A stretch of DNA of 64,000 nt, taken from the NCBI GenBank assembly GCA_028023455.1, contig JAQFVV010007211.1, forward strand, positions 1 through 64,000, written 5' to 3'. Position numbers and translations under genes: made by a program. Below are positions 46,681 to 58,753 of the stretch, piece by piece (positions within the stretch are counted from its first letter, which is position 1; the number at the start of each line of letters is the position of its first letter). The notes beneath the pieces were generated by a model. The model searched no databases and was not told the DNA's origin. It saw only the letters and a list, made by a program, of their open reading frames with translations. The stretch is from Epiperipatus broadwayi (lineage: Eukaryota > Onychophora > Udeonychophora > Euonychophora > Peripatidae).

Positions 46681-47307
46681 AAATTTTAATTGGAGTTTAA
46701 AAATTATTCTAAAGATATTCAATATTTATTATTAGATGATGGAAATAGTCCAATCTATAATTACAACTAAAATTACATCATCACAGGGTTACAGACAAGC
46801 ACTAACCTTTCACATTTTGAGGGTTAAGATCACATGATCTCTCTGCTGAGAATCATTCAATTATTTTTGTGCAGTTAATGTAATGACTGATTTATGGATT
46901 CAAAAGTTAAATCTGCTTTGATCAATCTTCATGTATCCAATTTCACTGTTTGAATAGTGTTTAAGTTTCAAATCACTTATACCATTTTTTATTTACTTTT
47001 TATAAATATTTATAAAAAGCAAACAACTAAGTCATTTTCTGTATAAATAAATGCAAACAAATAATGAATACTTGTTTTTTACTTTATTATTATTATTATT
47101 TTTAAAAAACAGCCAAAAAAAATATATTTACACCTTGGAATTTGGATTCTTTTAGATTTTTTACATTTCCAATAGATTTTTACAACTGTCATTATTTTGC
47201 TATTTAAGTTTTATTTAAGGATAAATATACTTTTATAAATTTTGTATGTAAAAATATTTTATTTTCTCCTTAAGATTCTCTATGAATAAAATATAATAAA
47301 TCAAGCA
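46681..47307. other. AT-rich DNA, no gene seen
   Basis: Nothing recognised. Confidence 0.5.
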
Positions 47308-47405
47308 TCGTTAACTGACGTCAGAGCAGTTACCTTACAAGCAAGCAGTTGGTTGCAGACAGTTGTTGTGGGTTTGCCTCCTGGCCAATGCTATGAATAT
47401 GAAAT
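47308..47405 (+). mobile_element. tRNA-derived SINE, family S1, copy 3 (degraded)
   Basis: gacgtcagagcagttacctt, acaagcaagcagttggttgc, gggtttgcctcctggccaat and gctatgaatatgaaata follow the S1 order. It appears to contain a partial internal duplication of the gcagttg segment. Confidence 0.65.
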
Positions 47406-47744
47406 ATATATATAACAATAGGAATAATTTTAAAAAAAAATTAAATCCAAAAAAAAAAGAAAGCTTTTTGTCAATCTAATAATTGAACAATAGGAAGCCA
47501 TTTAATGCAGAGAGATTTAAATTGTTCTAAAGAAGAATTGGATTTATTTATTAAATTTACTAATATAAAATGTAACTAAAAATCCCTTCATCTATAACAA
47601 CATTAGAAAATATAATATTGGATGTATTGACTTATCTTGGCATCAAATTTCTTTATAGAATTTCCTGTATCACAACAGCTTTCAATAATATTCATACATA
47701 ATCTTCTTATACAATTTGTACATTATGTGATTGATATTTTACAT

Positions 47745-47815
47745 TAAACAGGCAAAAATCTTCATACAGTAATGCCACCCTTTGCCAACCAGAGTAATCA
47801 ATGGATGCATGTGAT
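47745..47815 (+). mobile_element. Foldback family PAL, left-arm fragment
   Basis: aaacaggcaaaaatcttcat, acagtaatgccaccctttgc, caaccagagtaatcaatgga: the outer arm only. Confidence 0.7.
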
Positions 47816-48924
47816 ATTTTACATATTATTAAATATTGGCCATCCTTCAATAATTTAAAATCAAATTTAATTATTTTCAATAAGTTATTAAGTAAGATTT
47901 GTTGCTAAGCTTTTTGACTGGTGATAAAAGGACAATAAGAGCTATTTTATCATATCTGATAAGAATTTGTATGACTATTGACCTGTACAGTAATTTTTCC
48001 AAACAAATCACTCTTATTCTGTTTGACAGAACCATGAAAACTTGTGGAAATTGTATTATAAAAACTTCAAATACCTGACAAAATAATTAAGATTTGCAAT
48101 GTATGCTAAGGATTGTTCAACTCATGGATTTCACTATAACCTAAATGGAATGTGTAATCACTACCACAGAATTATTAGTTAAAACCTAGTTCCTGTGCCG
48201 CAATAAATTACTTATTGATGTTAAGAAACATGGAAAAAATAACATATAATCAATAAAGCATATCAATGATTTTAGCCTTAAAAACATAATGTTCAGTTAT
48301 TATGAAGTAATTTCTATATTTATCATATATAGTAAACTATTATTTGGAGTGAAATATTGGTTTTTGTTTTCAAAATCTAAATTGTTCATTCTGATTTTAA
48401 TATCCTTTAACATTTACCATGTAAAAATAGATGTTTGTACATTGTTATTATTTTTGCTATGATGTATTACTTTGGTGACACATTATTCTAAGTTTGTGAT
48501 ATGATTAAAATAATACCTCTTAGGGATGTGCAAACAAAGTTAATCGATAAAATTAATCTTCCGATCCTGTTGTGGCATTATTTTCAACATGTTACATACT
48601 TAGAATAATATGGCACAGAGGAATATGTCAAAACAAGTGTAATATCAAACTTCAAATCTAAAAAAAATGGAGACATATATTCATTATGGAAAAAAAACAC
48701 ATTATGATGCTAAATAAAAACAGGCAGTTGTGAGTTTTTTATGACATTTTTTGTTGACAAAGTCATCCTCCTCCACCTTTTCAGCATATATAGCATCTTG
48801 TGCCATCATAAACACCCAGCATGTGTAATACCAATTTTCAAATCTAAAAAAAAAAAAACATATCTTATTTCCATTGATGGAGAGATAAATTTATTATGGA
48901 AAAAGGAAATGTGAAAAAGAAAGC
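47816..48924. other. AT-rich DNA, no gene seen
   Basis: Nothing recognised beyond short A runs. Confidence 0.5.
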
Positions 48925-49125
48925 AAAACAAAACTCCATATAGTAGTGCCACCTATGCTAAACAGAGTAATCAATGGATGCCAGAAGGTTTGTGCATAAA
49001 ATCCCTATCTAATGCCTACTCATCCAATATCCCCAGACTAGTTTCTGGCTTGTGGCCTTCGTCTGCTCTGCTTTGTTTATAAACAATTATGTGTTCGTAT
49101 TGGAGATGTGATCATGTGATGTGAA
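48925..49125 (+). mobile_element. Foldback family PAL, one arm plus interior
   Basis: ccatatagtagtgccaccta, gagtaatcaatggatgccag, tgcctactcatccaatatcc, agtttctggcttgtggcctt, then tgctttgtttataaacaatt with the same right flank as 29022. The right-hand complement of the interior is missing. Confidence 0.7.
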
Positions 49126-49397
49126 AAAGAACTGTTAAACGTTGTTTTAAATAGTGAACTATATGATTAAGCTTTAGCTTTACATTTTTTTAATGTTAAA
49201 AAATGGTGAACTGTAAGATAAAGTTTTAGTTCTATTTAAAAATGGCAAACTGTAATTTTAATCTTGTAATTTACATTTTTTTAAATATATATATAAAGTT
49301 TTAGCAAAAAAAAAGTACAAAAATATAAAAACTTTTAACTGTAAATGTATTTTTAAATATAAAACCATATTATTTTATAAATGATGTAAATATTAAT

Positions 49398-49560
49398 TCT
49401 TGTTAAGCACAATGTCAGCATGTAATATTTATATAAGGCTATAACCTTGGTACATGCACCTTGTAGAGGTCTTTCTTGTAATAAAATTGAGAACACAAGG
49501 TGCATGTACTAAGGTTATAGCCTTAAATAAATATTTATAAATGATGCAATTATGTTGTGG
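49398..49560. mobile_element. Foldback element, family Q, short copy
   Basis: ataaggctataaccttggta...catgcaccttgtagag is mirrored by gagaacacaaggtgcatgta...ctaaggttatagccttaaat. The same outer sequence as the arms at 19164 and 19790, but with only about 30 bp between arms. Confidence 0.75.
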
Positions 49561-50569
49561 GGGTGGAATCACTGTAGCAGACTGAATGTGTATATATTTT
49601 TCTGGAATTAATTATTCCAGGATTTTTGGATGACATGATATCATAAATGAAAACTTTGAATAATTATTACCAGATGCAAATGTCACAGGAATAATATGTC
49701 ATAGCAGGAATAATACCAAAGTACCTGAAGATAAAAGAAAATCATAATTAAAAGATAAAACAGAAAATTGTTTTATTTCAGAATAAAGATCTTACCTACA
49801 GATCTTAAGTAATTGATTAGCAAAATAAATGACATTTATCAGTCATGGATGATGTAGTAAAGAATACCCCAAATATTAAAAGTTTGTCAGATGATTGAAA
49901 AAGATAGGAAATAAAAATGTTAGAATATATTTGTGTTTTGTGAATTAAAAAAGAGTTTTGTTTGAGAACATTTTTCTGTCTCATATAACTTATTCAATCT
50001 CTATTAATCTAGTTATACTTCAATGTCTTTAGTATAGTAAACTATTATTTTTAATGAAATATGTTTTTTATTTTCAAAATGTAAATTATAAATTAGATTT
50101 AATATCTATTGAAATTTATTATGTAAAAATAGATGCTTTTAAAAAATGGCCATCAAAGTTCTTACAAGTATGATTGGAATAGAATTTATTTTTAATGCAA
50201 CTGTTATTAATCTTCGAGGGCAATTATTTATGAATTGTTTAAAAATTTACACCCTGCAGGACTTGTAGTATGGACAATTTTACATTCTGATTTCTAGCTG
50301 CATTATAATTTTTATCAATAACTTTTTTTTCTAATTAATTCCTATTTTTGACTCAATTTTCAAACTATTCCTTTGTCTTTATTTCAGTGATATTTTTAAA
50401 GTAGTAATGTTTTTGTACTTATATCTTTTCTTATAGTATATTAAAATTCTTTTAATGTTTTGTGGATCTATTTGATAATTTTATTTACATGCTATTTTAA
50501 GAAATTTAATTACATATATTCTACAATTAAACAAAAAAAAAAATCAAACAGTGAGAACATAAAAATCAA
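49561..50569. other. AT-rich DNA, no gene seen
   Basis: Nothing recognised. Confidence 0.5.
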
Positions 50570-51205
50570 ATTTTCATTACCACTCCTACAATTTTTACCT
50601 TGCCCATTTACATTTCTTATCCATTATAAACATTTCTTATCCATTATAGACAATGCAAACATAGAAAGTCCCATACCTTTTGAAAAAATAATCCCCCTCA
50701 TAAAAGAAATATCTGGATGCAACAACAATTAACTATTGTCTTTAATACCATCAAAAGCTCCAACTCCATGTATGATGAAAAAATATCATACTGGAGTTCT
50801 TATCAATTAGTTCACTCTGGTAAATGTTGGACAGAGAATCTTCTCCCAGTTGCAATCCCTTATCTTATAAGGCTGACTAAGTTCCTGAAATTGAAACCAA
50901 AGTTTGTGGATTTTTTGGTTAAGGTCAACCTTGGAGCCTTGCCTACTGGGATGTTTCTTTGTAATGAGAGGGGACACAACATTGATACAATATGTACTCT
51001 TTGTAGAAGATTTGATGAGTCCATTGAACACTTACTCTATCAATGTGAATGGTGGACTCGGTTACAGAATATTGCCCTACAGAGGATTACAGGATACAAT
51101 TCTTCAAATTTCTACTTTAAATATATTGAGGAGGAATTGTTGTTGTTGTTATCATTGTCGCTGTTGCTGCTGTTGTTGTTGCTGTTGTTGTTTTTGCTAA
51201 ATTCA
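50570..51205 (+). pseudogene. L1/Tx1-like LINE ORF2 C-terminal fragment, copy H
   Basis: Two overlapping frames. The first ends NIESPIPFEKIIPLIKEISG. The second (from 50717, 173 codons) reads KISYWSSYQLVHSGKCWTEN, LLPVAIPYLIRLTKFLKLKP, FVDFLVKVNLGALPTGMFLC, then TICTLCRRFDESIEHLLYQC and EWWTRLQNIAL. The LPTG...CxLC...ESIEHLxxxC module is the zinc-knuckle-like C-terminus of L1/Tx1-type LINE ORF2 (zf-RVT-like). It lines up with the minus-strand copy at 54240-55224. The poly-Leu end (51138-51200) is translated TTG/CTG microsatellite. RT and endonuclease are missing: a fragment only. Confidence 0.8.
51135..51202 (+). repeat. (TTG/CTG)n trinucleotide tract
   Basis: gttgttgttgttatc...gctgctgttgttgttgctgttgt. 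Interrupts the LINE fragment coding sequence and probably grew from a Leu-rich codon run. Confidence 0.85.
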
Positions 51206-53115
51206 CTTTGGCATTTCTGGCCTACTGCCTTCTCTTGACAGTTTATAGTATTATTATAACCTTTTATAAATCTAATTTTTTAATAACCAAAAACAAAAAT
51301 TGTAAATATAAAAACGATACTATTATATTGTATATTAAATGGCTTAACCCTGATATTGCTAACTTTTTATAGTGATTTTTGTTTCTAGACAAAGTGTGTT
51401 TATCATTAATTAATGTACTATGCAGAAACTTAGTAACAATAGATTAATTTAGCTATATGTGAAAACTTAATAACAACAGATCAATTTAGGTTACATAACA
51501 AATAATACTATTTCCAATAATTTTCAGCCAATGTTTATTGTTCTATAAGAACATATATTAGAGACTTTAATAAATATTTCAGTGTTTAATGATATTAATT
51601 CAAGCTTTCCTTCTCTAAAATTTCATGTATAATGTTGAAATATAAGTACTGATTAAAAAGGTCAAGGCACCTATTTTGAAAACCCAACATTATTATCATT
51701 ATTATTTCATTAATGCATCTAAAAATTATAAAATTAGAAGATACCAAATTAGCCTTTATGGCAAATAATAGCAAGCAATTTACATTCATTTTATAACACA
51801 CACTTCCAAAATAAATTTGTATATATTTATTTGTTTAATTAAACTTTCCATTTTTGTAAAAATGATTTTTTTTTTCTGCAACCATGATAGTCTTAAATCC
51901 TAGTATTCCTTAGCTATAAGTTTTTCTTTCTCTTAGTTATTAAAAAGTTCACACATTTCGTATATCGATATTTATAATAAAATAAAAATTGAACTATTTC
52001 TTTTGTTTCGGCTATTGCTACAATCTATTTTACAACATTTACTTTATTGATCTACCAAATGTATTTGTACTGGTTTAATGAGTAATCTTTTATATAAGAA
52101 AACGTAACCAGAATGTGCAACATAGCCTATTTTTACAATATCTGTATTTGGTGTTATTAAACTTTTATGATAGGTAGATATTCCTTAAATAGGGCTGCAT
52201 AAATATAGAAACTTCACCAAGTTTAGACTCCTGTTACAAGGAATCCAGTTTCAAAGTGATTCATATTGATTGCACACCTTTTTGTAAACAACACTAGATA
52301 AAGATTTACAGTTTGCTAAGCGTCTCTGTACCACTGCTTTTTTAGAACTATAAACTTGTAAAAAAGAGGAGTGGGGATAATGAAGGATTAGAGTCAGAAT
52401 TATTGTGTGTATAATTACAATAAGAAAATGGTCTTGCACAAGCATGCAATGTTATTACTTCAGTTAGCAGCAAATTAGATGATGGCATGGAAAACATATG
52501 ACATTTTAGGCTATATAATAATTGAAATAATCCATGTTATGTAGATAAAAAAATACAAATTGGAGATAAAAAATATCGTTTGCATTGAAGGATCAAATTA
52601 AGCCTTGATGAACATTTAACCATCATTTCAAAAATTATTCTACTTCCTTTCATTCTCGCAACTTGTCTTTAGCATTAGTACAGCAGTTGACAATATCATA
52701 ATATACTTTATTTCTTTCACGGATATTGCATGTATCACGTAACTGAAAGGTATTATGTTTCATATATAAAGACCAAGGAAATAATAACAAAAATGATTAA
52801 AAAATAATGTTTTTTGTACTGTTTAATACAGAATATGTGAGAACTAATAGTTAAAATTAAAATAAGAAAGATGTGTGTAGTTTTTAGTTTATAAAACACA
52901 ACAATATATTATTTCTGCTGCTATTGAAATAAATTCTTTATTTTTATAGAATAAATAATAGAAAACAATATTAAATGATACTCGGAGAAAAACGAAAATA
53001 AATAAAAGAAACAATCGGGAAAAGTAGCTTTTATTTTATTTGTTTATTTTATTTTCACTTCATTTAAAACTAATTTGCCATTTATAAATAAGGTCAATGA
53101 CAGTATAGTATGCAA
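51206..53115. other. AT-rich DNA, no gene seen
   Basis: Nothing recognised; small open frames without motifs. Confidence 0.5.
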
Positions 53116-53148
53116 TTTTTTTTTTTTTTTTTTTTTTGGGGGGGGGGT
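53116..53148. repeat. Poly-T to poly-G homopolymer junction
   Basis: About 22 T directly followed by about 9 G. Prone to sequencing error; the G run is unusual in this AT-rich context. Confidence 0.9.
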
Positions 53149-53516
53149 TATATTTCAAGTAAATGTGAATCAATAATTTGTTATATCAAATTCAATATCG
53201 AAATTGAAAATGAAAAAGTAAATAAGCTTTAAACTTAGATATATTCTCTCAGGAAAAACAAAATATATACACTTATTAATATTATAGTCTTTTAATCTAA
53301 GAATAGATACTTATGACTAATTATTGAATATCTATCTTTATAAGGCATATAATTGCGTAAATATTTTTTTTTAATTTAGTGTATATATATTAATATTGGT
53401 TTCTTAATCAATTACGTTACAAATAAGTTATACAAATTATGCTTTCAGTGAGTATTTTTCAACATCGATCAAAATAAAGAAAACAATGAATTCAATCACA
53501 AAAGTAAAATGAAGTC

Positions 53517-53627
53517 TTGCATTGGTGGTCGAGAGGTCAGCGCGACTGCCTTGCACATGCAGGCAGTTGCCCGGGTTGCGGGTTCGCGTCCCGGCCGATG
53601 TTATGACACTTAAAAAAAAAAAAAGTA
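53517..53627 (+). mobile_element. tRNA-derived SINE, family S1, best copy
   Basis: ttggtggtcgagaggtcagc (A-box side), gactgccttgcacatgcagg, gggttgcgggttcgcgtccc (B box; near GGTTCGANTCC) and a 3' end gatgttatgacactt followed by 12 or more A. It is the least mutated S1 copy and so probably the youngest. The A tail suggests LINE-mediated retroposition. Confidence 0.85.
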
Positions 53628-54239
53628 AAATGAATCATTATTTCATTTAACATCACGTGATAAAGTATTTTACTTTCAAAAATTAAAACTTTATTTCGAG
53701 TGAATACAAAAGAAATCAATGATAGGATAAAATTATGTCAATAAGAAAGTTTCAATGTATACATATAAATGTGGTATGCAAGCCATGTATATAGAAATAT
53801 CAAAAATTGTATTAGATTAATAACATAGTCTTAAGAGCAGCATAAGAAAATCATGATAGTTAATTAAATCAAGTATGAAAGAAACATAAATAAATATAAA
53901 TAAAATCAAAGATTACACTAATGCCTTAAGACAGTGTGTCATATGCTTAATTAGCTAGAAATATAAAGCAAGTCAAACCTATGTATTAGATTTGGAAATT
54001 CCACTGATTAATGATTATCCTGGCCCAAAGAGTAATGAGAACTATAGCAATATTTACAAGTTGATATAGGTAAATTAATTGTACAGTATGTAACTAATGC
54101 AAAGTTTGGGTATTAAATATATAGGATGTATGAAAGATCTACATATTTAAAGTTTAGATTATTTTTAAGTGAAAGCTGGGATACATTATTTATTTAGTGG
54201 ATAGGAGAAAGTTTAAGTTTCAGGCCTAAGAAATACATG
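53628..54239. other. AT-rich DNA, no gene seen
   Basis: Nothing recognised. Confidence 0.5.
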
Positions 54240-55224
54240 AATTAGGACTCTAGCCTCATCTGGCTCCAGGTTTGTTCAATTAGCCAAGGCTGACAAGTTC
54301 GTTTATCCTCATCTTTTATCTTGTAGAGGGATTTGAAAAATTGATTAACCATTGAGCCATCACAGACATGATCAAATGTCATACTACATCTGGCAGTCCA
54401 AATTGAAAAGTTTATGAAAGTGACCAGTCTTATTGTTCCAAATTGATCCTTTTTAATTGCTGCATTAAGAGAAATGTTAGCTGGGTCATTGCCATTTATC
54501 CAGTCTAACACTATGTTATGGAGATAAGTCCATGAATCACATTAATCCAGAATGTGGCCAATTGACTCCTCCTGTTTGTTACATAGGGGACAAAGGGGAT
54601 TGATGTTGTAACCCCTTTGGTAGTGGAGAAAGGCCCCAGTAGGGAGTGCTCCAAAGATGATTTTTATTAAAAAATTAACAAATTTTGGACTCAGTTTGAT
54701 GAATTTTGTTAATTTGGAAAATCAAGCGATTCCTATTGGAAGTATATTAATGGATTTAGTTTTTTCAGGAAACATTAATTGATAAACTTCCCAGTATGAC
54801 AATTTCCCCTGAAAAAGGAAACCCGATGACTGGAAGTTTTGAATAATCACTGTAACTTGCTTTTGTAACCAAATGCTTCTCAATCTAGGTGGAGGTCGAT
54901 CAGTAGGCTCTATCTTTTCCTTGGGGAAGGGGCACTCCATATCGGGATTATCCTTAAAAATCTTGAATAGTATATTATGAGTTCATTGGAGGCAAAAAAA
55001 TTTCAGTGAGTGAAGGCTAAGGCCATTAAGAAGTTTGGGTTTTTGTAATATGTTGAGGCTGATGATGGGAGTCTTGCCTCCCCAGCAAAGTTTTCTGCAT
55101 AAGGTTTCAATTTTTTGGATAAACTTGCATGTAGAGGAAATCCTACTAGATAATATGTTATTTTGGGCAATACTATGCTTCCACAAGCTGTTAACACACA
55201 GACAAAATTTTCATATATTAACAC
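54240..55224 (-). pseudogene. L1/Tx1-like LINE ORF2 C-terminal fragment, copy F
   Basis: Minus-strand frames in order: LPKITYYLVGFPLHASLSKK and LCWGGKTPIISLNILQKPKL with NGLSLHSL (L1-type thumb region, W-G ... GGL box); DMECPFPKEKIEPTDRPPPR; LSYWEVYQLMFPEKTKSINI with LPIGIA; KLTKFIKLSPKFVNFLIKII; FGALPTGAFLHYQRGYNINP; LCPLCNKQEESIGHILD; then 89 codons IVLDWINGNDPANISL ... WSQMRLES. The LPTG and CPLC...ESIGHIxxxC module is intact in sequence although frames are broken at about 54980, 54720 and 54540. It overlaps copy H in content but extends further 5' and 3'. RT active site and endonuclease are not in this fragment. Confidence 0.82.
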
Positions 55225-55565
55225 CTTTCAATGCAAGCCAGAATAATCAATGGGTGTAAGAAGGTTTAATAGGAATCCTCCCAAATAGGATTATGGTGAT
55301 TGTGGATGTTAAAGAACCAAAGATACCAAAATGTATAAATGCTGAACTGAGTTCAGATCTATATGACTATACAAGCATGTGAGCTTAAATTGAAAACACC
55401 ATTGGGTTTTCATTTTGGACTCAAAATTTTACAATTAAATAAAAAGATAAAAAAGTGGCTGTTGGAGAGTTGCATTAGATTCTAAATTTAACTACAGTGC
55501 TCTCAGATCCCAGACTCCCACTGAGTAGCGCTACTGCATGGAGTTTCCAGTGCTGACATTTTCAT
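55170..55565 (+). mobile_element. Foldback family PAL, degraded copy
   Basis: cacctttcaatgcaagccag and aataatcaatgggtgtaaga (left outer arm), then accaaagataccaaaatgta, agttcagatctatatgacta, ggctgttggagagttgcatt, tacagtgctctcagatccca and cactgagtagcgctactgca. The order fits the right half of the 34205 element. It separates LINE fragment F from CR1 copy D. Confidence 0.65.
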
Positions 55566-56069
55566 ACTGCGCTGAAAGATAAGTTTAAGTTTATTTACTT
55601 TTTATGTGAGTAATCATCTGAGACCATCGATACAAAGATTGTTTGCCTGTTGTAGGAAAGTGGAGAGTAGATTGTGATCAAGAGAGTTAGATATAATTGA
55701 ATTTGGAAAGATTGGAAATTGTTAATGTTTACAAAGTGGTTTTGTTCACCATTGTAAATATAGAAGTAAAAAAAAATTATTTTGTTGAATGTGTGTTAAT
55801 ATAAGAATATTTTATAACTAAATTGCATGTAAGATTAGTTGGTTTTTTAGTAAGTTTGCTACGAAAGAATTTTTTTAATTTAAGGAAGGGAGTGATTTAT
55901 TTGAGAAAAAAAGATAGTGTTATGGAGGCCTATGGTTGGAAAACACATAGATATTGATCGATCATCATTGAAAGAAAGTAAAGTTTTTTATTCTCCTGTG
56001 GAAAGGGGTTTGAAGAATAGAAAAAATATAAAGTAGCTGAGTTGGAAAATAAGGAATATGGATTAAAGT

Positions 56070-56213
56070 TGTATTCTACAATGCATATATAATGGTCAGA
56101 AAGAAATTAGGTGTGCTGTGGTAGCGTGTAATGCATGTGATGAGGATTATCACTTGAAATGTTTAGATAAGACTAGGAAGGATGTAACAGGGTTATGGTT
56201 ATATAGACAGTGT
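56070..56213 (+). pseudogene. PHD-like zinc finger of CR1 ORF1, copy D
   Basis: 48 codons in one frame: CILQCIYNGQKEIRC, then VACNACDEDYHLKCLDKT and TGLWLYRQC. It has C-x3-C, CNAC, the diagnostic C-x4-H-x2-C and a W before the last Cys pair, i.e. a C4HC3 (PHD) pattern in which one of the last Cys is Tyr (WLYRQC) and the first pair is spaced one residue wide. In CR1-like LINEs such a finger belongs to the ORF1 protein. The open frame runs into the insert right after the last Cys. Confidence 0.65.
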
Positions 56214-57833
56214 GTCCCCTCTGCGCCATTACTTTTTGTATCTAAAAGTTTGTAGGCCAAGAATCAAAGATTTTAATTACAGCTGAAATTGTATCATATG
56301 AGGGCGCCACCAGTAAATAACGTGGAGCCACGAAATTAGAAGAATCTTATATCACGGCTGTTAATTTTTATACGTATGACAGATCCAGCTAACCTCCCCT
56401 TGCAATCCCATTTGTTTTTATATGCATGTATATGCTACGGTTATATGTTTTTATTATCACATACAAACGCTAAAGGAATAAACACGAGCACTTACATATG
56501 TTTAAAATAATAATCAGCTTTATTATAAGTTTTACTTTACTTTTATTCAAGACCCCAGATAGAAATACATCCTTAGTAATCCCCCAACATGCCTAACATT
56601 ATCGTTCTTTCTCTCTCTCTCTCTTTTTTATATAAAAAAAAAACTTACAAAGATGAAGAGTAATATATATTTTTCATTCTCGAAGGAACATGCACTCTTA
56701 TATATATATATAAGCACCCCAGACCACTCTGAATCTTGATCGGTGCAGGGACAAAGTGACTTACTATTAGGAGATAATTATTATATTAAACCCCTACCCT
56801 CTCTTTCAATATTTACTCCTCCCTTAAACTTTTCATTTGCCTTCTTAAATCATTTCTATTTTTAATCTCCACTATAGTCTTGAATTTCATCAAAAGTTAT
56901 TTGAAAAACCCTCAAAACAAAAAAACAAAAATTTTAACAAAACATATAAACAAATTGAACAATGTTATTATACGCATTATAAATATATATATGACAAAAC
57001 CACTTCTATTGCCGTGGCATATAGTTCATGTCTGATTCAATACAATCCTAATCAGATATGTTTTTATGGATCAGCAATCAATAGTTCAATTACAAAAAAA
57101 AAACAAAGTTTATATTACCCTGATCGATCAGTGTCCATATGTATTCTTTGGGATCCTTTGGGAGTTGATTCACAGTAACGCATTTTGTTCTCCGGCTAAC
57201 TCCATTTTCTTTTCGGTGGTTTATTGATGATGAAATCCAGAAATTGGCTAGTGTCCCAGCTGGGGATGGATTTTAGTTGTTTAGCCTTCTAACATTTTTA
57301 TTTTTCAAAATAGTTCTCTTCTGTTATAAAAAATTAATAATTAATTAAACAATAGGTTTGTCTTTTATTTATAGTCCTTTTTCCATTGTCCTTTTATCTG
57401 AACATGTTCCCAACCAGTGATTGCATTTCTTTAATTTTTTTTTTAGGTTTTTAACACCAGCTAACTAGAAACCACGACAATAGAATTAATTACAACTCTT
57501 CCCCCCCCCCTTCAAATTAGAAAATTTAATTAAAAATTGCTTTCAAAAACAACCAAAAATATATTTTTAATATCACATTCGATTTAATCTCTCAATCATA
57601 TAAAAAATAATTAATCTACCATTTTGCCTTTTCTTTCTTTTTTTTCAAATCCCAATAAAAAAACTAATAAATAATACCAAAAACCTACTATAAAAAGACT
57701 AATAACTAATTCTAAAAGAAAACTTTCTATACACACAGCATTTGTTTATTTATACCTAATATGCATATGTGTATATACGTAATTTACATGCACAGAAATT
57801 ATAACATGAGCCGAACAAAATCATCAGCTCAGT
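56214..57833. other. 1.6 kb unidentified insert within CR1 copy D
   Basis: Composition changes abruptly from purine-rich to T/C-containing mixed sequence at 56214 and back at about 57834. Flanks are tatagacag on the left (56204-56212) and tatagatag on the right (57834-57842), a possible 9-bp target duplication with one mismatch. The interior has no coding frame. It contains gagggcgccaccag, a CT run (56605-56625), aataaacacgagcac, and gctagtgtcccagctgggga at about 57248. Could be an LTR or other non-coding transposon remnant; no clear terminal repeats were found. Confidence 0.5.
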
Positions 57834-57924
57834 ATAGATAGTTTAAAAAGAAAGTCAGGAGAAATGGAGCAAAATGTATTGAAGAAGATAGAATAGAGTA
57901 TGGTTTAGTGGAGTGACAGGAGAT

Positions 57925-58080
57925 ATGGATGGAAAAATTAGTAGTGAAATTGAGATTGTTAGCCAAAGAATAAGTAAGATAGAGGAAGACATAAAGGATG
58001 TAGAAGCAAAATTAAAATTGTTAGAGATGACATGTGAGCAGATAAAGGATTTATTGTGTAGTAATGATAAGGAAAAGTAG
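57925..58080 (+). pseudogene. CR1 ORF1 coiled-coil segment, copy D
   Basis: 51 codons from ATG at 57925: MDGKISSEIEIVSQRISKIE, EDIKDVEAKLKLLEMTCEQI, KDLLCSNDKEK, then TAG. Ile/Leu at heptad positions between charged residues suggests a coiled coil for ORF1 protein multimerisation. It lies between the PHD-like finger and the esterase-like domain, as expected for a CR1-type ORF1. Confidence 0.6.
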
Positions 58081-58137
58081 ATAAGGAAGTCGAGAAAGTA
58101 GTAGAGAATGTTATGGATGAAGCAGAGAAAATAGACT

Positions 58138-58570
58138 ATGAGACAGTATTATATAAGTGTCAGTAATAAAGAATGTGGAGATATAATTGCAAGGGAAAAT
58201 AGAAACAGAAATGTAAGAATATGTTTGCCTGGAGCTACAATTAGAGATGTTACAGATAAAGTAAAGAAGCAAGGGAATAGAGATGTGTATGTTATAGTAG
58301 GAACTAATAATTTGTCAGAGCCATCAGAGTGAATATTGAATGAGTACATAAAATTGATTAGGAATTTGAGTAAGATTAAAGGAAGAGTATAAATAGTTGG
58401 ATTATTACCAAGATTTGACATGTGGTATATGTTAGATAGGGCATGTTCTATAAATGAGATTGAAAAAGTTCAGAGAAATAATGTCATGTTTGTGGATGTG
58501 GGGGATAATTTTATTGAAAAGAGGGAGTTATATAATAAATATGGATTTAGAAAAACAAGGGAGTAAAGTT
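58138..58570 (+). pseudogene. CR1 ORF1 SGNH-esterase-like domain, copy D
   Basis: 64 open codons and continuation after a TGA: ECGDIIARENRNRNVRICLP, GATIRDVTDKV, DVYVIVGTNNL (block III GTN), IKLIRNLSKIKGRV, VGLLPRFD (block), VQRNNVMFVDVGDNFIEKRE, LYNKYGFRKTRE. This is the order of an SGNH/PC-esterase. Block I would be GDS: here it reads GDI, so the catalytic Ser appears lost. The final Asp/His block (usual form DGLHLN) reads YGFRKT, so both Asp and His are gone. Decayed, but the family is readable. Confidence 0.7.
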
Positions 58571-58753
58571 TTAAAGTTTGATTTATAAAAAATATGGTTT
58601 GGAAAATTTAAAGGGGGGGGGACTAAATGGAAGTGTTATCAGAAAAAAGAAGAATGGATCGGATGTAAGAAATAATCAAAGGATAGCTGATGTAGATGTG
58701 GAGAGGCAATGAGTCTGTCAAATTAGTGAGAAGCAAGTTATTTATAAAATGTA

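Noticed and set aside
50904-51200. Frame ending in a run of Cys
   Set aside because: Alternate frame of the TTG/CTG repeat within the LINE fragment.
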